In this document: positions 7,617 to 15,121 of the stretch, piece after piece
How positions within the stretch are numbered: the stretch's first letter is position 1
How the letters are laid out: each line of letters begins with the position of its first letter
Assembly (NCBI GenBank): GCA_003990955.1
Contig: BIFV01000006.1
Span: forward strand, 1-64,000
DNA: 64,000 bases
DNA from: Sporomusaceae bacterium FL31
Lineage (GTDB): Bacteria; Bacillota; Negativicutes; DSM-1736; Dendrosporobacteraceae
Reading direction: 5' to 3'
Program-made: the position numbers and the translations under genes
Notes under the pieces: generated by a model
Databases searched by the model: none
Seen by the model: the letters and a program-made list of their open reading frames with translations, nothing else
What the model was told of the DNA's origin: nothing

Positions 7617-8013
7617 CTTACGGGTAGAGAGCCAGCCGCAATTAATGATCATCCCAATGATTGATATTATCTTCTTTTTACTGGTTTTCTTTATGATGAG
7701 TACTCTGTATATGGTTGAACAACATACCATTCCAATGAACTTGCCTCAATCTGCTGCCGTTCAACATGATCAAAGTCAACATGTAACAATCTCAGTACTC
7801 CAAGACGGCCGAATCTTATTTGATGAGGAAGAAATCCCACTGCCACTGCTTGGCAAGAGAGTAAATGCCGCAATCAGTCAGCAGCCAGATATAGCATTTG
7901 CATTAAGAGCAGATAAACAAACAAATTATGAGAAGGTCATTGCTGCCTTGGATGAAATAAAGCTTGCTGGCGCTCGACGGGTGGCTTTAGCTGGCGAATT
8001 GAAAGCGAGGTAA
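7603..8013 (+). CDS. exbD: ExbD/TolR biopolymer transport protein
   Basis: 136-residue single-pass protein with a short basic N-terminus and one membrane helix, MIPMIDIIFFLLVFFMMSTL (about 15-35), that carries the essential aspartate of the family in PMIDIIF. A periplasmic domain follows with the PLPLLGKRVNAAI and VALRAD-like DKQTNYEKVIAALDEIKLAGA segments. It partners with ExbB to form the proton channel. The ATG at 7603 lies within exbB and a GGAGGG precedes it. Confidence 0.93.
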   Translation: MKLRSLRVESQPQLMIIPMIDIIFFLLVFFMMSTLYMVEQHTIPMNLPQSAAVQHDQSQHVTISVLQDGRILFDEEEIPLPLLGKRVNAAISQQPDIAFALRADKQTNYEKVIAALDEIKLAGARRVALAGELKAR

Positions 8014-8019
8014 TCATTG

Positions 8020-8697
8020 ATGGTTATTTTGGCATCTACACCTCCTTGGCGAAAAGCTATAGCCACCTCAATTCTTATCCATATAATCCTGTTCGTTAGT
8101 GCTGGCTATTTCACTATTGGCTTATTTTCTGTCCCGCCAGTTAATGAGCAATATATCGAGTTAGACCTATCTCAACAAACATTAAGTGACAGTCGCGAAC
8201 AGGTCGAGACAGCCATTCCTCAAATTGCAGAGCAGTCGGCCTCAGCAGAAATAGATCCTGCTATCCCTCTGCCGGTAATGACCGAAGCACCCCAATCTGC
8301 TCAGCCTGCTGCAACGCCAATATTTAGTCAGGCTGCCAATGACAGCAGCTTAGCAAAAACAACCATTAGCAATCTTAGCAGCGGCAGCAGCACCGGCCCA
8401 AGTAATCAACGTAATACTTCCTTTGCGCCGCCACGCATTTTAAGTAAGGTTGAGCCCAGCTATCCAACTGCAGCTCGGCAGGCTGAACAACAAGGTACTG
8501 CGATACTATCTGTTCAAATTCTGGAAAACGGCCGATCTGGCGTTATCACGATCATTCAATCTTCCGGTTATGATCTATTGGATAATGCTGCAATGGCAGC
8601 TGTCAAACAATGGCGTTTTGCTCCGGCAAAAGACTTAACTTCCGGCAAATCAGTATCATGCTACTCCACTCTTCCGGTATCCTTTTCCCTAAAATAG
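8020..8697 (+). CDS. tonB: TonB energy-transducing protein
   Basis: 225-residue TonB. An N-terminal signal anchor (about 13-38) is followed by a spacer rich in Pro, Ala, Ser and Gln that crosses the periplasm. The C-terminal TonB domain has PSYPTAARQAEQQGTAILSV and AAMAAVKQWRFAPA (about 145-220), the receptor-contacting fold. It passes ExbBD energy to outer-membrane receptors, which shows the organism has an outer membrane. I prefer the ATG at 8020 over the TTG at 8017 because GAGG at 8007-8010 is then 9 nt away. It follows exbD by 6 bp and ends at a strong terminator. Confidence 0.92.
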   Translation: MVILASTPPWRKAIATSILIHIILFVSAGYFTIGLFSVPPVNEQYIELDLSQQTLSDSREQVETAIPQIAEQSASAEIDPAIPLPVMTEAPQSAQPAATPIFSQAANDSSLAKTTISNLSSGSSTGPSNQRNTSFAPPRILSKVEPSYPTAARQAEQQGTAILSVQILENGRSGVITIIQSSGYDLLDNAAMAAVKQWRFAPAKDLTSGKSVSCYSTLPVSFSLK

Positions 8698-8711
8698 GAT
8701 GGCTTATGAAA

Positions 8712-8760
8712 AAAAGCACCTTTAATGTCTGGTTCAGAACCAGACATTAAAGGTGCTTTT
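8712..8760. terminator. Bidirectional terminator between tonB and tetR
   Basis: A 24 bp perfect stem (8712-8735 with 8737-8760) with A-run and T-run on its two sides serves both convergent genes. Confidence 0.9.
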
Positions 8761-8831
8761 GGTGTTGTTAAAATAGACAGCTGGGTTCGTTATTAAAGCT
8801 CGGTAAATTTCGATCAAAAAAGTTACATTCT

Positions 8832-9527
8832 TTATCCCGCTTTACCTGCTGCGTATTCAGTCTTTCCATAATCCAAAAATTGAAAATGAATACTTCCCTG
8901 CTGTAATCCCAGCAGCGCTTCCAACAAGGTTTCAGCAATTTGCAATTTGTTATTAATGATGCTTTGATCAACTTCATGACCAAATTCCAAAGGAGAACTT
9001 GATTCCAACAAAGCAGCCATAATCCCGGCAAAAAACGATAAGGTTTCTTCCATATGGGCAACTTTCGTAATACCTTCCCGGTTGCCTTGTTCCAGAATAC
9101 ATCGCAAAATAGGCCTAATTGCAATTAATGTCTGCCGCCAAAGTTTGTTAATCAGCTGCCCCTGTTCTTCCTTATATAAAATCTTGGCAATCATGCCAGA
9201 CTCATCATAGTAGTGAAGTTTATAAAATAGCTGAAAAAACAACTGCAGCTTTTCTAGAACAGAATTCTGCTCTGTATAGGCCGATTGTACTTCAAAGATC
9301 ATATTACGAATATAGCGGGCAAAAATCGCTTCTAGAATGACTTCTTTAGAGGCAAAATGGTAGTAAAAAGTGCCTTGAGCCACCCCGACCTTTTTGACAA
9401 TCATACTCACGGTGGTATGCTGATAACCAGCGGTGATGAATAATTCCTCCGCTGCGTCCATTAGCTCAGCCTGACGTACTTCTGGATCCTTGGTAATTCG
9501 AGATATAATAAACACCTCTTTTTCCAC
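8832..9527 (-). CDS. TetR-family regulator of the iron-uptake island
   Basis: TetR repressor of up to 231 residues. The N-terminal helix-turn-helix reads AAEELFITAGYQHTTVSMIV and VAQGTFYYHFASKEVILEAIF (about 25-70). The ligand domain is helical and not assignable. The start is uncertain. The GTG at 9527 has no ribosome site and touches the operator. AAAGAGGTG stands 8 nt before an ATA codon at 9506, which would give ISRITKDPEVR, the place where family proteins normally begin with Met. It is flanked by its own operator and by iron-transport genes, and the same operator recurs at exbB, the receptor and the MFS gene. Confidence 0.88.
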   Translation of the reverse strand: MEKEVFIISRITKDPEVRQAELMDAAEELFITAGYQHTTVSMIVKKVGVAQGTFYYHFASKEVILEAIFARYIRNMIFEVQSAYTEQNSVLEKLQLFFQLFYKLHYYDESGMIAKILYKEEQGQLINKLWRQTLIAIRPILRCILEQGNREGITKVAHMEETLSFFAGIMAALLESSSPLEFGHEVDQSIINNKLQIAETLLEALLGLQQGSIHFQFLDYGKTEYAAGKAG

Positions 9528-9576
9528 ACTGACTAAAGTCAGTTAATATTTTAAATAATATCCCGACTGATGTCAA
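9528..9576 (-). promoter_or_regulatory. tetR promoter with overlapping TetR operator, copy 2
   Basis: Minus-strand TTGACA (9576-9571), 17 bp spacer, TAAAAT (9553-9548). ACTGACTAAAGTCAGT (9528-9543), a perfect 7-2-7 palindrome, covers the expected start of transcription. It aligns with the other island copies and implies autorepression. Confidence 0.75.
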
Positions 9577-9615
9577 GATTTTTTTGGTATAATTGTCCAA
9601 TTAAGTCGATGTTTG

Positions 9616-10656
9616 TCAGTTGAATCGATCTGGGTATAAGCTCACTGCAATCTTTTCAATCGCGTCAATGCTGCGAATCCCCCCATTATTGACAGTAAAA
9701 AACGGCAGATTAATAATATTGCCTTGTTGTATAGCACGCATACTGCGTAATTCGCCCACTGCCTGCAAACTTTTTGTTGCTTCCTCGTCGCTTAGATCTT
9801 CAGTTAGCCTATCTTTGTTTACAGACACGAAAATAATAACATCCGGATCAAAGGCCAGCACCTTTTCCGCACTGACAAAGGAAGTTCGATTTTCACATAA
9901 ATTGATACCACCAGCAAGTTCAAGCATATGGGTGATTAAATATTGGTTATCATAAATCGAGAACGTACCATTAAAGTGATCCTGCAAAATAATGACTGTC
10001 TTTTTTCGTGTCACATCTTTCACTGCAGCCTGGACTTTTGCGACACGATTTCTTAAATTTTGGATATAGTTCTCAGTGACTGCCTGAATGTTAAAAATGT
10101 TGCCGATATCGGTGATACTTTGATAAACCATAGTTTCCAAAGTTGGCTTCATCTTCACCAGCGTACTCGGCAATATATAAGTACCGGTACCCCGGCTTTG
10201 CCAGCTTTTTACTTCACCCATACCAGTAGGAGCAAACTGCTGAACCCAGCCAATAATCATATCAGGCTGCAATTCCAATAATTCTTCTGCTGACGGCATA
10301 TATTGAGCCTTAGTAATATTCAGTTTCTCATACTTTGCCGCCAATCGTTCCACCGGCCTGCCATAGGGTGCTATTGTCGCCACAATACGGTTCTCCAGAC
10401 CAAATTCTAATAAAAGCTCAGTAGCACCAGGATGAGTGACAACCACCCGTTCTGGCGCTTTAGAGTAGATATAGTCTACTTTGTTTTCCAAGTAATCGTA
10501 ATTGTGAATGGTTACCGGATAAGCATTGGAATTGCTTTGAACCGGAGAAGTATTTAACTTCGGCTCAGGCTGATTTGATCCACAGGCTGTAAGCATAAGC
10601 AGTGCAGCCATGCTCAAAATACCAGTTATAATCATGCGTTGATATGCTTTCATCAT
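9616..10656 (-). CDS. Fe3+-siderophore/cobalamin-type ABC substrate-binding lipoprotein
   Basis: 346-residue FepB/BtuF-class binding protein. A lipoprotein signal ends in LLMLTACGS, with the cysteine about 20 residues from the start. The mature part has ERVVVTHPGATELLLEFGLE and the family's PDVIIFVSV-type strand, with the usual two-lobed organisation. I place the start at the ATG at 10656 (or the next one at 10653) because TAAAGGGAG lies just upstream; further upstream in-frame codons fall inside the ATPase gene and would bury the signal peptide. It is the last gene of the operon fecCD-like, ATPase, binding protein, 10 bp after the ATPase gene. Confidence 0.9.
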   Translation of the reverse strand: MMKAYQRMIITGILSMAALLMLTACGSNQPEPKLNTSPVQSNSNAYPVTIHNYDYLENKVDYIYSKAPERVVVTHPGATELLLEFGLENRIVATIAPYGRPVERLAAKYEKLNITKAQYMPSAEELLELQPDMIIGWVQQFAPTGMGEVKSWQSRGTGTYILPSTLVKMKPTLETMVYQSITDIGNIFNIQAVTENYIQNLRNRVAKVQAAVKDVTRKKTVIILQDHFNGTFSIYDNQYLITHMLELAGGINLCENRTSFVSAEKVLAFDPDVIIFVSVNKDRLTEDLSDEEATKSLQAVGELRSMRAIQQGNIINLPFFTVNNGGIRSIDAIEKIAVSLYPDRFN

Positions 10657-10666
10657 TAATCTCCCT

Positions 10667-11446
10667 TTATTGCGCCTTGTGACACACAGGATAATAGGTA
10701 ATAGACAGATAACCGGTATCTGGATTTTCTTTAATATCGCATTCAATCTCATATACGCTGCGCACAAGTTCAGGTGTGAGAATTTCTTTTGGCGCACCAC
10801 TTGCAATCACTTTTCCATCTTTAAGTACATACAATTTGTCGCAGTACATGGCTGCCAGACTTAGATCATGCAAGGCCGCCAATACCCCAATGCCAAGGTG
10901 TTTGACGATGGACAGCAATTCAAGCTGGTACTTGATATCAAGATGATTGGTCGGCTCATCCAGAATGAGTATTTGCGGCTGCTGCGCCAAAGCCCGTGCC
11001 AATAACACCCGCTGTTTCTCACCGCCGGACAATGTAGCAAAACTACGCTGAGAATATTTTTCCATACCGACTTTTTTTAGGGCAGCCAAGGCTATGTCAT
11101 AGTCCTTTTGGGTGTCAGCCCCCAACAAACTTTTGTGAGGAGTTCGCCCCATCATTACCATCTCAAAAACACTAAAATCAAAATTAACTGTATTAAATTG
11201 CCCCACTACGCCCATCTTTTTTGCCGAATCGATCAGCCTGAGATTTTGCAAGCTTTCGTTACCAAGAATAATTGCGCCGCTATCTGGTTTAATGACCCGA
11301 TAGGCAGTACGCAGCAACGTCGATTTGCCACTGCCGTTAGGCCCGATCAATCCAACGAATTTTCCTTGTTCAACCTCTATCGACACATCATGAATAATGC
11401 TTTGATTATCAAGTTTTACCGTGACATTTTTTAATGCTAAATTCAC
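10667..11446 (-). CDS. Iron-siderophore ABC transporter ATPase (FecE/FhuC type)
   Basis: 259-residue ATPase. Walker [16 protein letters not shown] (about 32-46), signature LSGGEKQRVLLARAL and Walker B ILILDEPTNHLDIKYQLELL are intact; the NHLDI form is typical of iron/cobalamin importers. GTG start at 11446 behind AAGGAGG. It lies 11 bp after the permease gene and 10 bp before the binding protein gene. It powers import of the ligand delivered by the lipoprotein. Confidence 0.93.
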   Translation of the reverse strand: MNLALKNVTVKLDNQSIIHDVSIEVEQGKFVGLIGPNGSGKSTLLRTAYRVIKPDSGAIILGNESLQNLRLIDSAKKMGVVGQFNTVNFDFSVFEMVMMGRTPHKSLLGADTQKDYDIALAALKKVGMEKYSQRSFATLSGGEKQRVLLARALAQQPQILILDEPTNHLDIKYQLELLSIVKHLGIGVLAALHDLSLAAMYCDKLYVLKDGKVIASGAPKEILTPELVRSVYEIECDIKENPDTGYLSITYYPVCHKAQ

Positions 11447-11457
11447 AGGAAACCTCC

Positions 11458-12537
11458 TTATTGACCGCCAAAGTGAGAAGACTGTTTAACGAGAATATAC
11501 ATGAAGAAGGGAGCTCCAACCATCGCTGTAAGGATGCCAATGGGCAGCTCACCGCTTGGTAAGATGGTGCGAGCCAGTACATCAGCCCAAATTAAGAAAA
11601 TAGCTCCAACTAAAATGGTTACTGGGATAAGCCGACGGTGATCAGCGCCGACAATCCCCCGAACAACATGAGGAACTACCAGCCCCACAAAGCCGAAGAT
11701 TCCGCAAACCGAAACAATTAATCCAGTCACCAATGCAGTGATGATGAGATAAAACCGCCGAACCTTGGCTAAATCTATGCCCAGCGTAACAGCTGCTTCT
11801 TCTCCCAGCAGCAAAGTATTCAGGACGCGGAATTGACTGAGAAAGAATACGCAGCACGCAATAATACCGGCCACCGGCAATGCTAAGTTATCCCATTTGG
11901 CGGCTGCCAAAGAGCCCATTGTCCAGAAGGTAACACTGCGCATTCCTTCAGCATTACTGGAAAGATAAATAATAAAATTGGAAAGAGCAATAAACAGCGC
12001 GCTGGCAATCGATCCGGCCAACACCATTTTGACAGTGGACGTCCGGCCCCCAATACCGGATAATGTCATAACAAATAAAGACGCCGCCAATGCCCCGAGA
12101 AAAGCCCAAACAGCAGTCCCCAGCCCTAATAATGATCCGGCTAAACCGCCAATTAGAATAGAGAAAGTGGCTCCCAGCGATGCTCCAGCCGATATTCCCA
12201 GAATATAAGGTTCGGCCAGTGGATTTTGGACTGCGGCCTGCATAACCGCCCCGCAGATGGCCATCCCTGAACCGACGATTGCTGACATTAACACCCGTGG
12301 CAGCCGGATTTGCCAGATAATATCGGTATGAGCCAAGGACGCCTGTTCAGCAATAGAATGAACTTGAAATAGCTTGGCTAGAATAATCTGGTAAGCCGCA
12401 CTAGGAGCAATTTTAGCTGTTCCCATACAGACTGCCAAGACAATAGAGCCTGCGACCAGTATACCTAAAAAAATAAGCAAAAAAATAAAGTTACGCTGCT
12501 TTTGCAGCACAGTATCAGTTTGAGTAAAAGATTGCAT
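11458..12537 (-). CDS. FecCD-family iron-siderophore permease
   Basis: 359-residue membrane permease of the FecCD/BtuC family with about ten hydrophobic segments. Family motifs include RLPRVLMSAIVGSGMAICGAVMQAAVQNPLAEPYILGISAGASLGA (given in pieces at about 77-122), and GFVGLVVPHVVRGIVGADHR near the C-terminus. It is the first gene of the importer operon, 53 bp downstream of a 17/19 Fur box. One permease gene implies a homodimer, as in BtuC. Confidence 0.93.
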   Translation of the reverse strand: MQSFTQTDTVLQKQRNFIFLLIFLGILVAGSIVLAVCMGTAKIAPSAAYQIILAKLFQVHSIAEQASLAHTDIIWQIRLPRVLMSAIVGSGMAICGAVMQAAVQNPLAEPYILGISAGASLGATFSILIGGLAGSLLGLGTAVWAFLGALAASLFVMTLSGIGGRTSTVKMVLAGSIASALFIALSNFIIYLSSNAEGMRSVTFWTMGSLAAAKWDNLALPVAGIIACCVFFLSQFRVLNTLLLGEEAAVTLGIDLAKVRRFYLIITALVTGLIVSVCGIFGFVGLVVPHVVRGIVGADHRRLIPVTILVGAIFLIWADVLARTILPSGELPIGILTAMVGAPFFMYILVKQSSHFGGQ

Positions 12538-12590
12538 AGGTGTATCTCCCCAGGTAATTTCTCGTGTATGTTAACAATGATTCTACCTTT

Positions 12591-12629
12591 GATAAAGATT
12601 ATCATTATTATTTTAACTGTTAAAGTCAA
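12591..12629 (-). promoter_or_regulatory. Fur box and promoter of the siderophore importer operon
   Basis: GATAAAGATTATCATTATT (12591-12609) matches the Fur consensus at 17 of 19 positions. A minus-strand TTGACT (12629-12624) with 17 bp spacing to a weak AATGAT (12606-12601) puts the box over the -10. I find no TGACTG-type TetR operator here, so this operon may answer to iron alone. Confidence 0.75.
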
Positions 12630-12751
12630 ATTAGAAAAGACTAATTTACGGTTAATTATAAAACTAACATGCACTGCCCGCTAATAGCACTGACAGTGCA
12701 TGTTGAACCATTCATTAAACAAACTAACTGCAAGGATTGAGACCGGTTGAA

Positions 12752-14677
12752 TTACATCCGGTGTTCTACGCCGATATAGAAACTGCGCCCCGGCATTGGA
12801 TAACGATACTCGCCACTCTGAGCAAATAATTCATAAATCTCATTATTTAAATTATAGGCATTTCCATAAATACGAGTTGTCGGATTGATCTGATAGCTAA
12901 CATTTAAATCTAACGTATGGTAAGAATCTGATGAAAACTTGGTTGTACTGCGATTGCTAACTGCCCGCAAATTTAGTCCGGCATCCCATTGGTCTTGCTT
13001 ATAATGTACTCCCAGATGATAGCCGTTTGGTGCAGTATTTGTAATATCATCAATATAGTTGGTTGTACTGCTGAAAGTCACAGGATCAAAGGTTGATTTG
13101 ATTTGTACATAGGAATAGCCTGCTGTAACATCCCATTGCGGGGATAGCGTCTTTGCCAACGTAAGATCGAACCCTTGTCTTTTTTCCCTGTCAATATTAT
13201 GGTAGTAACCAGGCAGTGGCCATTCTGACTTCCAACTTAGTGCATTTTTCAAATGGCTGCTATATACACTGGTCTGCAGTTTCGTGCCATCACCCAATTC
13301 TGTATTTAATCCAAGGGTAACCGTATTGCCTTCCTCAGGTTTAAGATTCGGATTTCCAATCATAAACTGGGTTTTATTAAATAAATGAAACATTGTAGGG
13401 TTTCTTACATATTGGCCCCATGACGCATAAACGTTAGTTTTCTCACTAATTTCCCGGTTAATTGACAATCGTGAGGTAACATGCTCACCAGCATAACTCT
13501 GATCCTCATAGCGTGTACCGGCACTTAATGTCCAACTGCTGGGAAGCTGCCAACGGTTTTCTAAATACAAGGATTTTGTTGTCATACTCTTGTTGATACT
13601 GTCCTGGTCATCCAAATGATCTTCAATCCAATTGGCTCCTCCAACTAAAGAGTACTGTTCATTAATCTGCCAGTTTTGCTGCCATTCCACCCCATTGGAA
13701 TTAATATCATAAGTATATGGACTATGATCATTTTTTTCTAGCGAGTTATAAAATGTCCCTTTAGAGGAATTTCGATAGACCCTCACAAAGTCAGGAGCGC
13801 TATTATTTTTGTTCCAACGATATGTTAAGGCTACGTTATTATCGGAAATATCCTGTTTCCCATCCGGATAGTAGAGATCCCCGCTCGACTTAACTGCAAC
13901 GCTAAAACCGCCTTGATCCTTTTTATGCTCCCACTGAAATGAAAGGTCACTCTCCTGATCCAATTCTTTATCTAACCGCAAAGTAAGTAAATCCTGATCA
14001 ATCTTGCTGCCTCCCTGCTTTTTGTCTTGGCCGGTCGCAGCGTCCTTATATTCAAAGTTATCCCGCGTCTTATGCTCAGCAGTAAACAAATACCCAATAT
14101 CGTTGGATTTTCCTTCCGTCACTAAGCTCTGACGCTTAAAGCCCCAATTTCCGAACTCAGTAGCAACTGTAGTCTGATCTTTTACAGCCTTTTTAGTGAT
14201 AATATTAATAACCCCACCGACCGCATCACTGCCATACAACGCAGACCCTGCTCCGCGAACAATTTCAATACGTTCAATGTTTTCCACTGAAATACCATCA
14301 ATATTCATAACACGATCATTGCCACTGAACATTAAGTGCGGAAAGTTCATTCTGCGACCATCTACAAGAATTAAAACACGATCATCACCATTAAGTACTG
14401 GATAGGCTCCAAAACTGGTTGAACCTGTATTGACGTTCTTACTTCTCAAAGCATCAGATATCCGCGTATAACCGCCTTTCTCAATCTCTTCACTTGTTAT
14501 GACAGTAACGTTGGCTGCAACTTCCGTAGCTTTGACTGGAATACGGTTTGCTGTAACGACATATTCATCAAAACTGTATTCCTGAGCAGCCTCTTCTGCT
14601 GATACCAAGCCGGTCATACCCAATAATAAGGCACTGCCGATTAATGAACATAATACTTTTTTTCGTTTAGAATTTAT
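12752..14677 (-). CDS. TonB-dependent outer-membrane siderophore/cobalamin-type receptor
   Basis: Outer-membrane receptor of about 641 residues. A TonB-box-like DEYVVTANR follows the signal peptide. The plug domain has DDRVLILVDGRRMN and IERIEIVRGAGSALYGSDAVGGVINIITKK, quoted here as family hallmarks at about 95-170, and a 22-strand barrel follows. It ends GRSFYIGVEHRM. The only conventional start in frame, TTG at 14623, would remove most of the signal peptide. Counting from ATA at 14677, 8 nt after AAAGGGGA, gives NSKRKKVLCSLIGSALLLG and a cleavage site near VSA-EE. An in-frame TGA lies just upstream, with no ATG, GTG or TTG between. A non-AUG start or a start-codon mutation is implied. Confidence 0.9.
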   Translation of the reverse strand: MNSKRKKVLCSLIGSALLLGMTGLVSAEEAAQEYSFDEYVVTANRIPVKATEVAANVTVITSEEIEKGGYTRISDALRSKNVNTGSTSFGAYPVLNGDDRVLILVDGRRMNFPHLMFSGNDRVMNIDGISVENIERIEIVRGAGSALYGSDAVGGVINIITKKAVKDQTTVATEFGNWGFKRQSLVTEGKSNDIGYLFTAEHKTRDNFEYKDAATGQDKKQGGSKIDQDLLTLRLDKELDQESDLSFQWEHKKDQGGFSVAVKSSGDLYYPDGKQDISDNNVALTYRWNKNNSAPDFVRVYRNSSKGTFYNSLEKNDHSPYTYDINSNGVEWQQNWQINEQYSLVGGANWIEDHLDDQDSINKSMTTKSLYLENRWQLPSSWTLSAGTRYEDQSYAGEHVTSRLSINREISEKTNVYASWGQYVRNPTMFHLFNKTQFMIGNPNLKPEEGNTVTLGLNTELGDGTKLQTSVYSSHLKNALSWKSEWPLPGYYHNIDREKRQGFDLTLAKTLSPQWDVTAGYSYVQIKSTFDPVTFSSTTNYIDDITNTAPNGYHLGVHYKQDQWDAGLNLRAVSNRSTTKFSSDSYHTLDLNVSYQINPTTRIYGNAYNLNNEIYELFAQSGEYRYPMPGRSFYIGVEHRM

Positions 14678-14748
14678 GATAATCTTCCCCTTTCAAATAC
14701 CCGTGTTGGGCTACAAAATTTTGTTTGCCAGATGAGTTAACCATAGAT

Positions 14749-14764
14749 TGACTGACACCAGTCA
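14749..14764 (-). promoter_or_regulatory. TetR-like operator, copy 3 (receptor leader)
   Basis: TGACTG-ACAC-CAGTCA lies about 75 nt before the receptor start, inside its probable 5' leader. Same 6-4-6 form as the copies at exbB, tetR and the divergent promoter. Confidence 0.65.
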
Positions 14765-14944
14765 GTAAGAAGTAATAATCATTTCTTTTATGTACTCTAC
14801 CATCGCTCCTGTCGCTTCGCAGTCATCCAATGATAAAGTTAGCTACGCTTTAGCCTTGGATGTAACTACAAAATATAAATTGACGATTAAGCAGAAATAA
14901 TCCTATAATAATTCCGCAGAGACTGCTCTGCCACTCTTCTATGC

Positions 14945-14986
14945 TTTATAATTCAATTGACTGCTGTCAGTCAATTGAATTATAAT
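14945..14986. promoter_or_regulatory. Symmetric bidirectional promoter with central TetR operator, copy 4
   Basis: Arms TTATAATTCAATTGACTG (14946-14963) and its exact reverse complement (14968-14985) surround CTGT. Each strand carries TTGACT, 18 bp, TATAA(T/A): plus TTGACT 14957-14962 with TATAAT 14981-14986, minus TTGACT 14974-14969 with TATAAA 14950-14945. The centre TGACTG-CTGT-CAGTCA is the island operator and overlaps both -35 boxes, so one repressor would shut receptor and MFS gene together. Confidence 0.8.
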
Positions 14987-15025
14987 CTTAATTGATCATG
15001 ATTATCATAATCAATTAAGATTATA
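14981..15025 (+). promoter_or_regulatory. Fur box nested in a 16-bp inverted repeat before the MFS gene
   Basis: Arms TATAATCTTAATTGAT (14981-14996) and its reverse complement (15010-15025) enclose a centre holding GATCATGATTATCATAATC (14994-15012), 17 of 19 matches to the Fur consensus. The left arm begins in the -10 of the MFS promoter. Iron-bound Fur would repress rightward transcription. Confidence 0.8.
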
Positions 15026-15121
15026 CGCCCTGTCTTTCAGCAAGTCAATATGTAATTAGAATTAATTATTCAGTACAATGAACGACCCAAAACTAACTAA
15101 AAAAGGAAGGCTTCACTATCG

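Noticed and set aside
8768..9124. 118-codon minus-strand frame inside the tetR gene
   Set aside because: Shadow of tetR in another frame, Trp/Leu-rich composition typical of such shadows.
12752..14623. Receptor starting at the TTG at 14623 without a signal peptide
   Set aside because: An outer-membrane protein needs export, and an intact signal peptide is encoded just upstream in frame.
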